Counted from the stretch's first letter, positions 1-12,040 are shown. The stretch is 64,000 bases of DNA from Tetranychus cinnabarinus (GCA_022266195.1 WHVY01000001.1:7068001-7132000), one strand, 5' to 3'. Notes: generated by a model not told the origin, from the sequence alone. Numbers and translations are program-made.

Positions 1-2
1 CT

Positions 3-655
3 TGTGGTTCTGCCTTGGTCGATGGTCAACATGTCGCTACTTCTGCTCATTGTGTTGTTGGTTTAAATGCTACATCCATAAAGGTTCAATTGAATGATAA
101 ATCAATGATAAATGTATCATCAGTTTGGGTCGATTCACGTTATAATACTGCAACTGGAGCTTATGATTTTGCCATATTGACTTTGAGTTCACCAGTTGAT
201 ACTCAATTCAAACCAATTTGTTTAACCTCAGAGTATCCAGATTATGACGCTTTCCGTCTCCGTATCAGTCCCAAAAACAATAGTTATACTGTCGAAAGTA
301 ATCCTATTGACTATCCAAGTAAGTTGAATAGAGAGAAACATAAACAAATAACTATTGATTTATCATCAATAATCAACTGATGAATTAATTTGTTTTTCAT
401 TCCTCAGCTAATGAATGTGGCATAACACCATCCGAAACTAGTCTCTGTGCTTTGACCGTCAGTTTTGGTAATGAAGGTTTTCAATGCAATGACGGAGTCT
501 ATGCTGCTCTAACAAACAGAAAACATTACCTTTATGGAGTTTTATCTCGATGTGGTAGCGACTTCAATAAAGCCCTTTACACTGATACCTCTAAGTACGT
601 TGAGACAATCAAAGAGTTGGCTCCAAATGCTTGTTGGAAACCCATGAATGCCTGA
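3..655 (+). CDS. Serine protease homologue (trypsin fold, catalytic Ser missing), 5' end outside window
   Basis: Two exons are visible, 3..318 and 408..655, joined by a GTAAGT...CTCAG intron in phase 1; the 5' part lies before the window. The first exon opens with the trypsin-family CGSALVDGQ strand, then the His motif TSAHC, and later the Asp strand YDFAILTL, so His57- and Asp102-equivalents are present. In exon 2 the usual GDSGGP loop reads CNDGVYAAL after a Cys, so the serine position holds Val and the preceding Asp is Gly. The later VLSRCG strand matches the usual GIVSWG region. Such proteins are known as non-catalytic serine protease homologues, acting as cofactors, decoys or binders, usually secreted. 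ATTAAA at about 697 could be the poly(A) signal. I am confident of the fold and moderately confident that it is inactive. Confidence 0.8.
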
Positions 656-767
656 AATTAATCCTTTTGTCTTGTTCTTTGATAAGTAAATGATTGATTA
701 AAAATACTTTTTAACACTGCAATAACTCTTTGTCTTTCGGGTTCAACTCTAATACCAATCTATTATA

Positions 768-1370
768 AAGGGCGACCTGTTAGTAAAGTCCTCATAAGGA
801 TTCGGCAATTGTAGCAAGTTAGGGGTGTCGTACCCAGACAAATAATACAGCATTTTAATCACAAATCTGATCTCTTTAATTTAATATATAATTCATTGTA
901 ATTAAATACGACGTCTTGTCTTAAATGGGCTTTAAATGAGCTCTTTTTAGAAATATTTTGCCAAACCCATGTTAAAAACACATAGAGAAATTGAGTAACG
1001 AAAAAAGCTGAAACTCTCGCAACCTATTTAACCGATAGCAAGGTCAATTAAAAGTTTTGGACTGATTAGGGCACAACATAAGAATCAGCATTCAAAAAGA
1101 CACAATTGCGCAAAAATTTGGATTCATTCGAAAAATTTTGCAGAATTTATTCAATAAAATAGAAAAAAACGCCTGTGCAAAAGTTTTTTTCCGGACTCAA
1201 GCAAAAACTCAGATTATTCAGTAGAAAAAGAATATTTTCATGCATCGAATGAAAAATTCTAATTTTTAGAATTGTATCTATTCTAATTTTCTTAAAAAAA
1301 TTAGATTAAATAATTCTATCATATTGCAATTAAGCTTCAAAAATGCGGACTCTATTAACAGGTCGCCCTT
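768..1370. mobile_element. 603-bp MITE-like element with about 23-bp terminal inverted repeats
   Basis: The left end begins AAGGGCGACCTGTTAGTAAA and the right end is its inverted copy with two differences in about 23 bp. The flanks are TATTATA on the left and TATTATG on the right, so the target duplication is TA or up to 6 bp of TATTAT. The interior has no usable ORF. It is a non-autonomous DNA transposon whose superfamily I cannot decide. Confidence 0.7.
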
Positions 1371-3420
1371 TATTATGTATAATAAATACATTATACATAA
1401 TAATTATTATAATATGTATTATGCATAATAATTATTTTTAATATATTTGTTAAAGAAAGTATTAGAAAACAGTCAATGTGTAACATTTTCAAATACATGT
1501 ATAATGAGCTTCTGTTTGTTAGTTGTCTTAAATATCAATTAATGTTAATTAATGTGTGCTATTGGTTTACGATTAAATAAAGTTACAATGATTTGTTATT
1601 CATACATGTACAGGGTGTTAATTAATCAACTTTAGACGTTTGAATGGCTGTATTTTTGTTTTCTTTGCGTTTATCAGCATTCTGATTTCGCCTGAATGAA
1701 GAAAAAGCGCACGAAAAAAGATCACAGTGCATTCCGAAAATTAAAAACGAAAACGATGAGAGCAATCAAAGCTAACTAAATTGCCTCGAAAAGAACATAG
1801 AAAGATCATATAGAAACTGTCTTTAAGTACTACAAAAATAATTCTCTCATTTTCCAATAAAAATTATTATTAAATTATTTTCAATTATTATTACTGATGT
1901 CTGTTTAAACCCTGAGGATGAAATATTATGATATTTCACAAAAATTAACACAAATTAAATATAGAGTTACGTATTTTGACTTCAATTACTGGTATTATTA
2001 TAGTAAAGGGTGTATTGTTTAAGAGTGAAATTATGGGAGCAAAAAGAGTAACATTTATTTACCTGATTGTGGTGATTATGATGATAAAGATGTTGATAAA
2101 TATTTTGCATTTTCCATCATTGTCCATTTTCACCTTTATCTGCATCTTATCAACATATTTATCGCCATAACCAGCACAAACAGATAAGTAAATGTTACTC
2201 TTTTGCTCACATAATTTCACTCTTAAACAATACACCCTTTATAATAAACCGAAGAGTTAAAATGTAATACATTTTGTTTTTCGTTGTTTTTTTCATTGTT
2301 CATTCTTAATTTACAAATTTCACTGGTTTATGTACTACTGGTACATGTAATTGACTAAGGTGTAAGACTAAATGATTCAGAAAAGGTAAATAATTTAAAC
2401 ACTTGAGGTAAAACAATGTTTGAATTCAATGGAAATAAGCTCAATTTGAATGGCAACCTGATCAGCATAAGAATTGGCCAAAAATGAAAGAAATCAAAAC
2501 CTTTCGCTTCACTCGCTATATTTCTTGGCTCTATAAGATTATCCAATAACATTCTTGAAATAAAATATGATTTCGTTGATGAAAATACGATATAACGAAA
2601 TTTAATCTTGTGAACAAACACGAATTCATTTTTCATAGCATTACAATAAAATAAAACTCTAAAACTTTGTAAAGCTAACTGAGCGTGAATTTGATCTCGG
2701 AGCACAGATTAAATATTATCAGCTTAAAGCTCTAATCTGTAGCTTTTCATTGCTACCAAATTTGTGTACTCTACCTTTAACTGTCTGGTCGAGTTGTCCA
2801 AGAATTTCGTTGCATAGATTATTAGCTTTGGGAAAATGCAAAAAAGATTACATTAAAATGGAAATATGGATTGAATGCATCGGGAATTCTTACCTTAAGC
2901 TTTAAAGCAAACAAAGTTGTGTTGAAAGGAGAGCATAACTCAAGGAACTGGAATCAAGATTTCGCAAGGCACATGGTCAATTCCTAGATTCTTTGTTCAG
3001 TTTAATTCTGCTCTTTCCAGTGAGATATCTTTAGGCTCATTTTGTTTAATAATCTTCATCGAGCAATTCTTCATCTAAATGATTCTTTTGTATCTTCCAA
3101 GTGCTACCCTTTAGCCCTTTCACCTAGTTATTTATGAATCAAAATTCAAAATTGATGATTTAAGATTCAAAATTGATGAAACAAGGGCGAACCTATCAGA
3201 GCTTGGTGGCTTAGCACTTCATTAAATTAACCAGAGAATTTTAAAGTTTGATCTTAAAAGTGTTGAATTTACTATTTCAATAAAATTTAGTTGTTAAATT
3301 GACTCAACAATCCAACAACAGTTTTGTATTGGTTTTTAATTCTTAACACTAAAAGACGTTTATTCACAGTTTATGCAATAGACAAGAACCGACTCTAGGA
3401 TCTGATTCCGTTTTTAGCCA
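1371..3420. other. Gene-poor stretch
   Basis: AT-rich DNA with no convincing coding sequence. A transposon-end-like TACAGGGTGTTA lies near 1610, similar to the ends of the MITE at 25071..25629, but no partner end was found. About 1970..2370 is similar to 53200..53330 and is split by the palindromic MITE at 2005..2240. A 116-codon minus-strand frame (2355..2705) has no recognisable domain. Confidence 0.6.
2005..2240. mobile_element. 236-bp palindromic MITE
   Basis: The element starts AAAGGGTGTATTGTTTAAGA and ends with the inverted copy; the inverted repeat is nearly perfect for more than 50 bp and continues imperfectly to the centre, so one strand could fold into a long hairpin. The related sequence at about 53212..53245 lacks the insertion and serves as an approximate empty site. 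It carries no gene. Confidence 0.8.
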
Positions 3421-3700
3421 TTGAATAGTCGCTTCAACTCTCACCAATCATCATTATTTTTTAAATTTAAATCATCAACAGTTAAACAGAGAACTAAAAA
3501 GGTAGACCCAAAAATCAAAATCTTTTTAATCATCATCAACATTTCTTTTCAAATAATCAACATCGAATCACCTTCACACCAGCATCTGTTTGGATTAAAA
3601 TGAATGTTTTCACCTCAGCAAATGTACTTCATTGACTTTTATCGCACAGGGAAACTTATTTTACAAGGTAAGTTGGTAAAATATTTCTTATAGTCCATTA
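3421..3700 (+). pseudogene. Decayed copy of the semaphorin-like first exon
   Basis: This segment aligns by eye with 58130..58600. Shared landmarks are CACCAGCATCTGTTTGGATT (CAGCAACTATTTGGATT in the intact copy), a TTTTCACCTCAGCAAATGTA-type stretch, TACTTCATT, and the donor AAGGTAAGTTG. The frame is broken, because TACTTCAT is followed by TGA where the intact copy reads on. It is a relic of a duplication, not a gene. Confidence 0.5.
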
Positions 3701-3764
3701 CCTATGTCGATAAATTATAAGACTTTTGTTATTTTTTTAACAAGTTACAGCCACACATGAACTT

Positions 3765-3965
3765 GTGATAAACCAGTAACGTATAGCATTGAAATAACGC
3801 TGGTAACTAACATGAATATAAAGTTGTCAGTTTTCTTGACGTTGATCATAAAGTTGAAAAATATTCGCATGTATCCCTTAATTGTATTTATTGAACCAAA
3901 AAAGATTTTTATATTATCAAATAAATGGTCACAAGTTGAAGGGAATATTCAATTTCATTGTTAAA
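3765..3965 (-). pseudogene. Ionotropic receptor relic
   Basis: About 200 bp are clearly similar to 50905..51095, within the S2 half of the intact minus-strand ionotropic receptor. For example GTTGTCAGTTTTCTTGACGT and GAACTTGTGATAAACCAGTA occur in both. The frame is not maintained and the rest of the gene is absent. Confidence 0.65.
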
Positions 3966-5899
3966 TAATACCTCAGTTATTGAACATTAAGCTGAGAAGA
4001 GCAATGAGCGATTGGTAGTAAAAGACTGAAACTCGATTGAATGATAGATTGCAATTTCCATTGTATATACTCATATTCACATATTTCTATTCATGAAATT
4101 TTTTTGATGACAATGAAAAATGATGTCTTAAATGAAATGATTATCTCTTCATCTCCCAGTCGAAGGCGGCATACACGCTAGAAAAATGCGCACCAAATAA
4201 AAGTCTTTGTTTCAAAATTGAGCAACCAAGTTAAGCATGATACTTATTTGCATTAACAGAAGGTATTTTAAAAGCGAAGTGGACTCGAAATCGAGTTTAA
4301 AATGATGAAAGTTGCTGATGAACTTTGTTAACATTTGTTGAAACTTGCTATGTTGCTTGAAAGCTCAAGAAAAAGTCATTTATCAAAGAAGTTTCAGTCA
4401 ATAAACTAATTAAGATGAGAAAAGGTTTATTATTGAATCTTGTTTATTTTGAAATGGTTTGTACAATGTGTTCAAACGGGTAGGTCAGAAAGTAAACGTT
4501 ATATCTTTAGAACACAATCGTCTATTGATCTGAAAATTTGTATGTACAGTGTTTTCAGTTTGAAATAATCTACTTTTTCGAGTGAAAAAGTCATAATCTT
4601 CGCACAGATTTAAGCTTCTTCAAATTCAAGCTTTTTAATTCCTTCGTTTTCAAAACAAAAAGTCCTTTTTTCGATTGAAAAAGTCAATATCTAATAGTTA
4701 CTTGAAAATATGCTAAAGTTAGTCTCATTTTTTTATCACCCCTTACATAAATTGCATCAATAGTCTCATTTATAGAAATAGTCTAATCTCAATCAATTTG
4801 AAAATTTCAAAAATTAAGGACAAAACAGCTTGAAATTCTGATTATACTGAAAAGTTTTCACCGTGAACGGCCTGAACTTTGAGGCTGGCTCTTTTCCGTT
4901 TTTTCATTACTTGCGATTTGACTCAAATTGAAAATATTGAAAATAAGTTACACAAGTGAATTGGTCACTTCATTTTTAATCAGATCGTCCGTTGTCTAAA
5001 ACAGTCTCTTCATTGTATAAACCATCGGTCTCCAATGATTTCTTTGTAAAAACTGGTCTTTCATTGGTTGGTTGTTCTTTCCGATCAAAAATTCCGGTTA
5101 CTCCATAACTCTACGTGATACAATAAATTAGATTTTAGTTTTATTTTTTATCTGAATTGGCTGCGAAACAGTTCGATTATGAATTATGTTGAGGGCGATT
5201 TTCCATGGATATCCGAATTCCTCCTTTCATGTGTATCGGTGTTGAGACAAAATCTTTTGGGATCTTTCTTTACTCTTTGGATTGAGATATTAATATTAAT
5301 TCTATTAAATCAGACTATTAATAATAGTAATGTTTTATCTAATCTTCCAGCTGTTGAGTAATGTATCAGCAGAAACAATTGATAAAATGAGGATATTACA
5401 AAAGTTACAATGAAGTCAATCAAACTGAGGAAAAACAAAAGTAAGGTAACCCAAAACCTAATAAAATGTGACAACTTGTGAAGCTTATTCAATGTTATCT
5501 TTTTCCATAACAACCTACTTCTTCATGATTTTTTATACGTAATCATTTTTAGTATTTTTTTAAAAAGTAAAGAAGAGACTGCGATTAATAAAAATCCGAT
5601 TTTCTTCCGTATAATAGCAAAGAGTAAAGAAACTCTTTCTTAACTCTTTGATTTTTTCTCATGTTTCAGCAATAGGCAGCATCAACAATACACTAGCCCA
5701 TAATTGAAACATGTGCATAGTTTGATGTTTCTCTTGATGTCATAGACTCATTATTGGTTGCAAGTTTATTTAAGGAGCCGACAAACATAATCATTGGAAA
5801 TGATTAAGGACAATCTTGAAAATAGTGAAAAATAATTCAGGGTTATCATTTTCAACTCATAGGTTAATCACTGTGAATTGAATGGTTCTCTGATCAACT
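3966..5899. other. Intergenic, nothing recognised
   Basis: AT-rich sequence with short chance ORFs such as 5179..5361, which has a hydrophobic run but no homology I recognise. No repeat pair or RNA gene was found by eye. Confidence 0.5.
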
Positions 5900-7666
5900 A
5901 TGGATATTGATGCGTGTTTATCGAATCTGGAACGACATACAGATGTTACCTCTTATAATGAAATCGACGAACTGTCAATGCTATCTATACCATCACCTTT
6001 AATGTCATTACAGTCGTTGCCTAATCTTGATCCAAATTATGTTGAAAATTATTTAGATAAAGAGGTTGGTAAAGCATTGGATGTGGACCAGATATTTTCC
6101 CAAGCTATTGATGCTCATTTTGCTTCAACCCATGATACAGATGTAACTGGTCCACTGTCAATCGAAGCTTCACCTTCAACCTCTCAAAGTTCATCTAGTA
6201 GTTCATGTTGTAACATATGTTGTAATCTATGCTGTAACTCACCTTGCAATAGACGGTTTACCGCGCCAAGAAACTCACCTCAGTATTCATCATCAATACA
6301 ATTGAAACCTTCGTCAAATTTTAATCCAGACTATCGTCATGTAATAATAGACTGTCCTGAATTCAAGAGTAAACTCATACTGGCTAAAGACATTTCAAAA
6401 GTGAAAGAACCATGGATATCTCATGTTGCTAAGCAAATTTTATCTGTACATTTTTCACCATTGAGTTTAAAATCAGAATTCATTTCAAACCAGACAATGT
6501 TGGATGCATTTGAGTCTGTAGCAGTTCAAGAAGTGGCTCAAGCTTTCAAGACAATAGCTTTCGTCAATCCTCATAATGATATTGGTTTCATAGAAAGTAA
6601 TTTTTTCTCTGACCCAACTCCACCTGAACTTGTTTCTACTTGTGAAAAGATACGAGCTTACAGGAAACTACCAACCGATGATAGAATAACACTTCTTAAC
6701 AGCGCGCTTTTTGACTTCAATACATTAAAAGCAGTAATCGTCTATGATCCAGAAGTCGATGGTTGGATTGTAAGTTGAAGTTTATTTTATCGTAGACTAA
6801 ATCAATGATATGATTCGCTAATAAGATTGCATGTGAATCAAATTCCCATTCAGTCGACTCATTGATATTGTCTTTTGTCTGCTATTTCCATTTTCCCCAC
6901 CCAATCTAACGACATTGTTTTATTTAAATTTTATGATCATCATATTGGGTTGCTCGCAAAAGTATGGCAGGAAAATTTGGTCAAGAAAATGGTTTTACAA
7001 AGTAAATCCAACGCAAATCAGAAGATTGGATCATATCGTTGAAAGCTTTCCTAATTTCCTTCGAAATGATCTCAACGCTATCGCTTTACTTTATACAATT
7101 GTCCTTTTTAATCCTGATTTGGTTAAATTGAAGTTTCGAAACACAGTAAGGTAAGTTAATGTAAGGAACCATAATGAAGTGAATAAAGTCGAGTACCTAA
7201 AAATGAAGAGTGCACAGTTTGGAATTACAGTTGAAAATGTTGGAGATAAGTTGCTTGTTTAATAGCATGAATAAGCTATTTCAAGGCGCTGTCATTATCT
7301 TGTACTGTAAATATTAGCCGATCTATTGTAACTCTGAAATGTCAGAACAATTTTTATGTACTCGTATCAACTGAAAATTTGGTTACATTTATTTGATTAA
7401 TTTTTTTACAAAAAAAAACTCAAATTTCACTTCTTATTTACAGGCTCGAGCGATACACTTACATTTATCTACTTAAACGGTACCTGACCGCTTACTTTGG
7501 TTCCGACTGTGAAGTTTCAGACAACCTTTATCGTTTGATGGTTAAAATTGATGAAATTGTAAAACTTAGAAGAGGAACTGTGAAAATTTTCGATCTCTAT
7601 CAATCTGGTTGTTCAGCAATAATGAAAAATCATGTGGCTCACTTAGTTCAATTCAAAAGACTTTAA
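5900..7666 (+). CDS. Nuclear-receptor ligand-binding-domain protein without a DNA-binding domain
   Basis: Three exons, 5900..6769, 6963..7150 and 7444..7666, give 426 aa in a continuous frame; the intron 1 acceptor (CAAAAG before 6963) is the least certain junction. Residues 1-145 are low-complexity and include a Ser run and a Cys cluster, CCNICCNLCCNSPC (about 102-115). This does not fit the two C4 zinc fingers of a nuclear receptor. The rest resembles a ligand-binding domain: AFKTIAFVNP (helix 3), the LPTDDRITLLNSALFDF signature (helices 4-5), a GWI turn, then LERYTYIYLLKRYLTAYFG and a RLMVKIDEIVKL segment like helices 10-11. Spider mites are known to carry many HR96-like proteins lacking the DNA-binding domain. 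Assignment to that group is inference. A ligand-sensing or dimerising regulator is the likely role. Confidence 0.6.
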
Positions 7667-7849
7667 TACAAAGTATATGAGAAATACAAAGTTTCTGCTG
7701 AAATTAAGCGGTGAATTTAAACAAAACTGAGGGGCACATTGTTATTGCTAATTGAATTCATCTCAATCCCGATCGCTTAATTGCTGTAAAAAGTTTTATT
7801 CCTACTCATAGACCATCAAAATTTTTTCAGTGCCCAATTTGAATTATTC

Positions 7850-8425
7850 TTAATCATTCAAAAAGTAAGTGAGATTTGAATATGGCAATATTGGAAAGTA
7901 TCGCTAGATCAAGTAATATATTGGATAACCGTTCGTCAACCGCTTCCTCAACAAAAACGTCTTGACTTCGCGATATTATGCCAACTACCTTTAGAAGAGT
8001 AATGAAGAAATGGTTTCTTTCTTTTGGCTGGTTTATCACGATCAGATGAGTGGATAAGTTTGAGTTTGAGCATTATTTGAGTTTTGAATATTGTATTATT
8101 GAAAAGCATTGCTACTTCATGTAATATATTGGCTAAGCAATCGAGCCCGTTGTAGAAACTTTTTCTTGCTTTTCTCGATGAACTTTTGAACATATTGGAA
8201 TAACGCTGATCACTAATATGAATGTAAGAGTTATCATTGTTCTTGATATTGATCATAAAGTTGCAAAATATTCTTATGAAAGCCTTAATTCCTTGTACAG
8301 ATTAAAAAAAGACGATTCTATCACCGATCATAAATGTAGTTGAAAAATTTCTCACCTCAACTGCATAAATATGATTTAACAAAAATGATCGTCATCTTAC
8401 GAGCACAATAACGAGGTAACGAGAA
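7850..8425 (-). pseudogene. Ionotropic receptor relic
   Basis: Minus-strand similarity to the receptor at 50553..51839. Residues INIKNNDNSYIHISDQRYSN (around 8256..8195) match INVKKTDNFYIHVSSQRYFN of the intact gene. The sequence after the receptor frame ends also aligns: 7910..7965, with CGTCAACCGCTTCCTCAACA, resembles 50565..50600. Frameshifts and missing membrane segments mark it as dead. Confidence 0.7.
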
Positions 8426-8515
8426 AACTAACAACCTGTAAGCTTAACTAGAATCACGAGATGCGGTGATATTGATCAAGATAATAATGCAGCAACAGAG
8501 ACAATGAAACCAAAA

Positions 8516-8774
8516 TCAAATCTGTTGCTTCTGGGATTTGTCTTTAGTCTTCCATTTATCCATACCTTCAAACCCTTCACTAGTTGTAACTTTTATTGTA
8601 GAGCCATTGAATTCAATATGATCAGGTTCAAGGAGATCGGCAGGTATCTTGATGTCTTCGACCTCCTTAAGTAACATATATAAAGGTTTCATTTGATCAT
8701 TGAACTTGGCCAACATCAATCGAGAGTCTGCTTTATAAATAAATGTATGTTCATCAATATCACCAAAGGCAGCC
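8516..8774 (-). CDS. Orphan C-terminal exon of an unrecognised protein
   Basis: On the minus strand an acceptor (GAATTTAG before GCTGCC) is followed by an open frame of about 85 codons to a TGA at 8516. It begins AAFGDIDEHTFIYKADSRLM, has a helical KFNDQMKPLYMLLKEVEDIK stretch and ends in a Lys/Gln-rich tail. Base composition and acidic/basic patterning look coding. I do not recognise the family. No upstream exon could be picked between 8775 and 10400, where a foldback transposon occupies much of the space, so this may be the surviving end of a disrupted gene or a gene with a long intron. Confidence 0.4.
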
Positions 8775-9273
8775 TAAATTCATATCCGTCAAAATTATTT
8801 TATGTTGATTTTCTGATAGAGCGTATTGGAAAACTATGATCAAAATTAAAACAGGCAAAATCTAACGACTGCTTTGGCTACAATCGCAATCGAAAGTCGC
8901 ATCTGGGTTTATATTTTTCAGGCTACATCTCGTTAAAAACCAACTTTTTTACTTTGATGGTCATTTAGTTATCCCGGCAATACTTTAACTTAGCTTAGAA
9001 GCGCCCTCTTATACATTTAATCAGAAGTTCACTTATCATAAACATAACGTATCAATATTTGCTAGGGTGTTTTACGCATAATAGAGTTTTAATCAACTTG
9101 AAAAATATGTAAAAATATTGACTTGTTTAAGAAGAAGAAAATATAAACGCAAAGTGGATCAGAAACATGAGGTAAGTCAGTTTTCAATGTCTTTTCAATT
9201 TTTGATTAATCAGGGAAAACATCGATCATAATCGTCGATTCAATTTTGCCAAAGAAACACTACTTTTTAAATA
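8775..9273. other. Intergenic or intronic stretch
   Basis: No gene, repeat pair or RNA was recognised. It could be intron of the minus-strand gene whose last exon ends at 8774. Confidence 0.4.
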
Positions 9274-10393
9274 CAGTCATATTCAAACGTTTAGAGCCAA
9301 CGATTTGTACAAAATCAAATCAAATTTAGGTAATTTTATCGGCCATCGATCTCAAATTTTTTACAATATAATATTTTTACAGTCATGGACTTCAGATAAA
9401 ATTGAAAATTTCACCTAAATTTAATTCAATAAACCAGTAAACAACAAATTGATGCAGGGCTATAAATCAAACATGGAAGCTTTTTGTCAAAATTTTAAAG
9501 CATTCCATAGAAACTGCAAACGCGATCGAATATTTTCTTCAAATTTCGCTACCTGATTTTTCATCTAAAGAACTAATTGCATGCCCAAAAGTAACGAAAA
9601 TTTTCATCTATTAGCCAAGTTATAAGCTTTCTTGTTTAACATTGTTTTCTATGGCGATGAATTGAATTAGACTAATTAATCAAACCCAGATTGTTCAAAA
9701 TTTTTGAAAATAATATCACACGAAAATATCAAGCATTCTGAATGCTCAAACGGAATTTTGTTGTCCTCGAGTCAACCGTTCTCCACTGAGTCATGTTTCA
9801 CTGTTATATCCGAATTCTTCCAATTGATTTCAATGGGATAATTCTAATAAACGAAGATAAATCAGATTTTGTCGAGAATGATTTGTTCGCAGACAACGAA
9901 ATTCGAGTAAGTTATTCAGTTAGCTTGTAATTATTTTGCGATATCATTTTCAAAAATTTGTAACAATCTGGGTTTGATTAATTAGTCTAATTCAATTCAT
10001 CGCCATAGAAACCAATGTTAAACAAGAAAGTTTATAACTTGGCTCATGCTCAATATTTTCGGTTTATTTTTTGCGTAAAATCAGCTCTTACGATGCGCAA
10101 TCGGACTACAAAATTTGAAGAAAAAATTCGATCGCGTTTGCAGTTTCTATGGAATGCTTTAAAATTTTGACAAAAAGCTTCCATGTTTGATTTATAGCCC
10201 TGCATCAATTTGTTGTTTACTGGTTTATTGAATTAAATTTAGGTGAAATTTTCAATTTTATCTGAAGTCCATGACTGTAAAAATATTATATTGTAAAAAA
10301 TCTACTATTGATAGCTTAAAATGGCCGATAAAATTACCTAAATTTAATTTGGTTTTGAACAAACCGTTGGCTTTAAACTTTTGAATATCACTG
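9274..10393. mobile_element. 1.12-kb foldback element with about 430-bp inverted repeats
   Basis: The left arm runs from 9274 to about 9705 and the right arm from about 9955 to 10393. They are inverted copies, with a central loop of about 250 bp. The ends read CAGTCATATTCAAACGTTTA on the left and, as reverse complement, CAGTGATATTCAAAAGTTTA on the right, each flanked by TA. CAGT ends with TA duplication are typical of Tc1/mariner elements. No transposase frame is present, so this is non-autonomous. It ends about 100 bp before the ATG of F-box gene A. Confidence 0.8.
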
Positions 10394-10494
10394 TACATGT
10401 ACTATTATTACATATATCATTGCTGTTGGTGTGTTGAAATCAATCCCATCTCTAGATTGGACTTGTATTGGCTTGAACGCAAGTTGATTTCAAA

Positions 10495-12040
10495 ATGTCT
10501 ATCAATGAACTTCCAGACGATTGTTTGCTCATCATTTTTGATTCAATAAATGAATTGGATGATTTAGTAAACTGTAATAAAGGTAAGTTTCTTTGAAAAA
10601 TCATGTTCTTTGTATTAAAAAACGAAACAGAAACCACACATAATACAATGATGATCTAGTAAATAAACAAAGAATTTAGTAATTTAACGTAAAATTTCCT
10701 TACAGTATGCAGCAAATGGAGCCATTTAATTGCGGAGCGAACTAAAAAAGTTAAATACTTGGTTGGTAAGATTCAGATTAATATCAATACTAATTTTCAT
10801 TGAATAAGTTTGCTCATTCATTCAATTTATACTTTCAGAACATCGAAATTGGTACAATGATGGAAAATATCCAAATTATTCGTTTGATTATGTTTATTAT
10901 CGAACAAAAGAACCAATCGATGGATCTTGTCTGGCAACATTATTTCCAAATTTAATAGTTCGTTGAATAGTTAAACTTTTCTTGTTTTATGAACATTAAT
11001 TTATATCTTATTACCTTAGATTGGTGAGTTTGGTGTTGGATTCCGTATAAAAGTAAAACATGAAGATATGGTTACATTGGTGAAACAGATAAAATCTTTT
11101 AAAGGATTGATTCATCGATTTTATGACAGATATGAATCAATTTTCCAATATTCTGATCAACTCGAAATGGTATCCATCGATCAGATTGAGCCATACATAC
11201 AAAAGATAGGCGTCAATATTAAACAATTACACATTGAAAGTTATGAGGCGATTCATTTCGTGAAAGATGCACACTATTTTCCAAATCTTGAAAGACTACA
11301 CATTCGTCTTGATGCAGGTAATTTTCCAAAATTTATATTTATTTTCATTTATTACATTTTTGATATTTGCCTTTATCCTCAGACCACTCAGAGGGCTACT
11401 ACCATGGTCCCATATTGAGAAGACTTAAAATAGTTGAATTGTGTTTGCCTTCTTATGATGGACAAGAAGACTTCTATGGTTTCCAGTTCATGGATTCATG
11501 TCCTAATTTACAAAGTGCACACATTTACTTGAACACGCATCGCTTTTTTGTCGATGAATCAATAAAACACAAATCCCTGCAAGATCTAGTTCTAGAATTT
11601 GTAAGTATTATAATATTTAAATTGTTCATTTGCTCAATTTTTTGTTTGCAAAGTATGATCCTTATTGGAAGAAAGGTGTCGACTGGAATGACTTGAAAAG
11701 ATTGCTCATGAAATATCCGAATCTTAAACATCTCGCACTGAGGAGCTTCAAGGACCTGGAAAATGAACATATGGAGCGATTGGTTCGTATTCTACCCAAT
11801 CTGGTGTTATTTGCTGTTCGTAGTTGTCCAGGATTCACTCGAAAGGCTGCTAATTGCATTCAAAATTATAATAAACGAAGTGGACGGACAATCAAGTTTT
11901 ATTTTCATGAGAATTACCATGAAATTCAATCAGATTGGCCTCATTTATCCACTAGTTATGCAAAAATCAGTCTAGGTTTTGATTTCATGAAACATTGTTT
12001 TCTCAAAAGTTTTCGTAGTGTAAAAAAAAACTGGTTTTAA
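10495..12040 (+). CDS. F-box/LRR-like gene A, 3' end replaced by LTR sequence
   Basis: Six exons: 10495..10582, 10706..10765, 10839..10957, 11020..11317, 11383..11600, 11654..12040 (389 aa). The N-terminus is an F-box: INELPDDCLLIIF, then VCSKWSHLIAERTKKVKYLV encoded by exon 2. LRR-like turns follow (FPNLERLHI, CPNLQSAHI, YPNLKHLAL, LPNLVLFAV). F-box proteins are substrate adaptors of SCF ubiquitin ligases; that role is inferred from the family. An LTR retroelement starts at 12019, inside the final exon. The normal ending (SFRSLPTFLIPNED in gene B) is replaced by a few LTR-encoded residues and an LTR stop at 12038..12040. The original tail survives at 23733..23770. Only about ten residues are lost, so the protein may still work, but its mRNA now ends in viral sequence. 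Confidence 0.8.

Noticed and set aside
2355..2705. 116-codon open frame on the minus strand
   Set aside because: Phe-rich composition typical of translated AT-rich DNA, no domain, and its start region overlaps dispersed-repeat flank.
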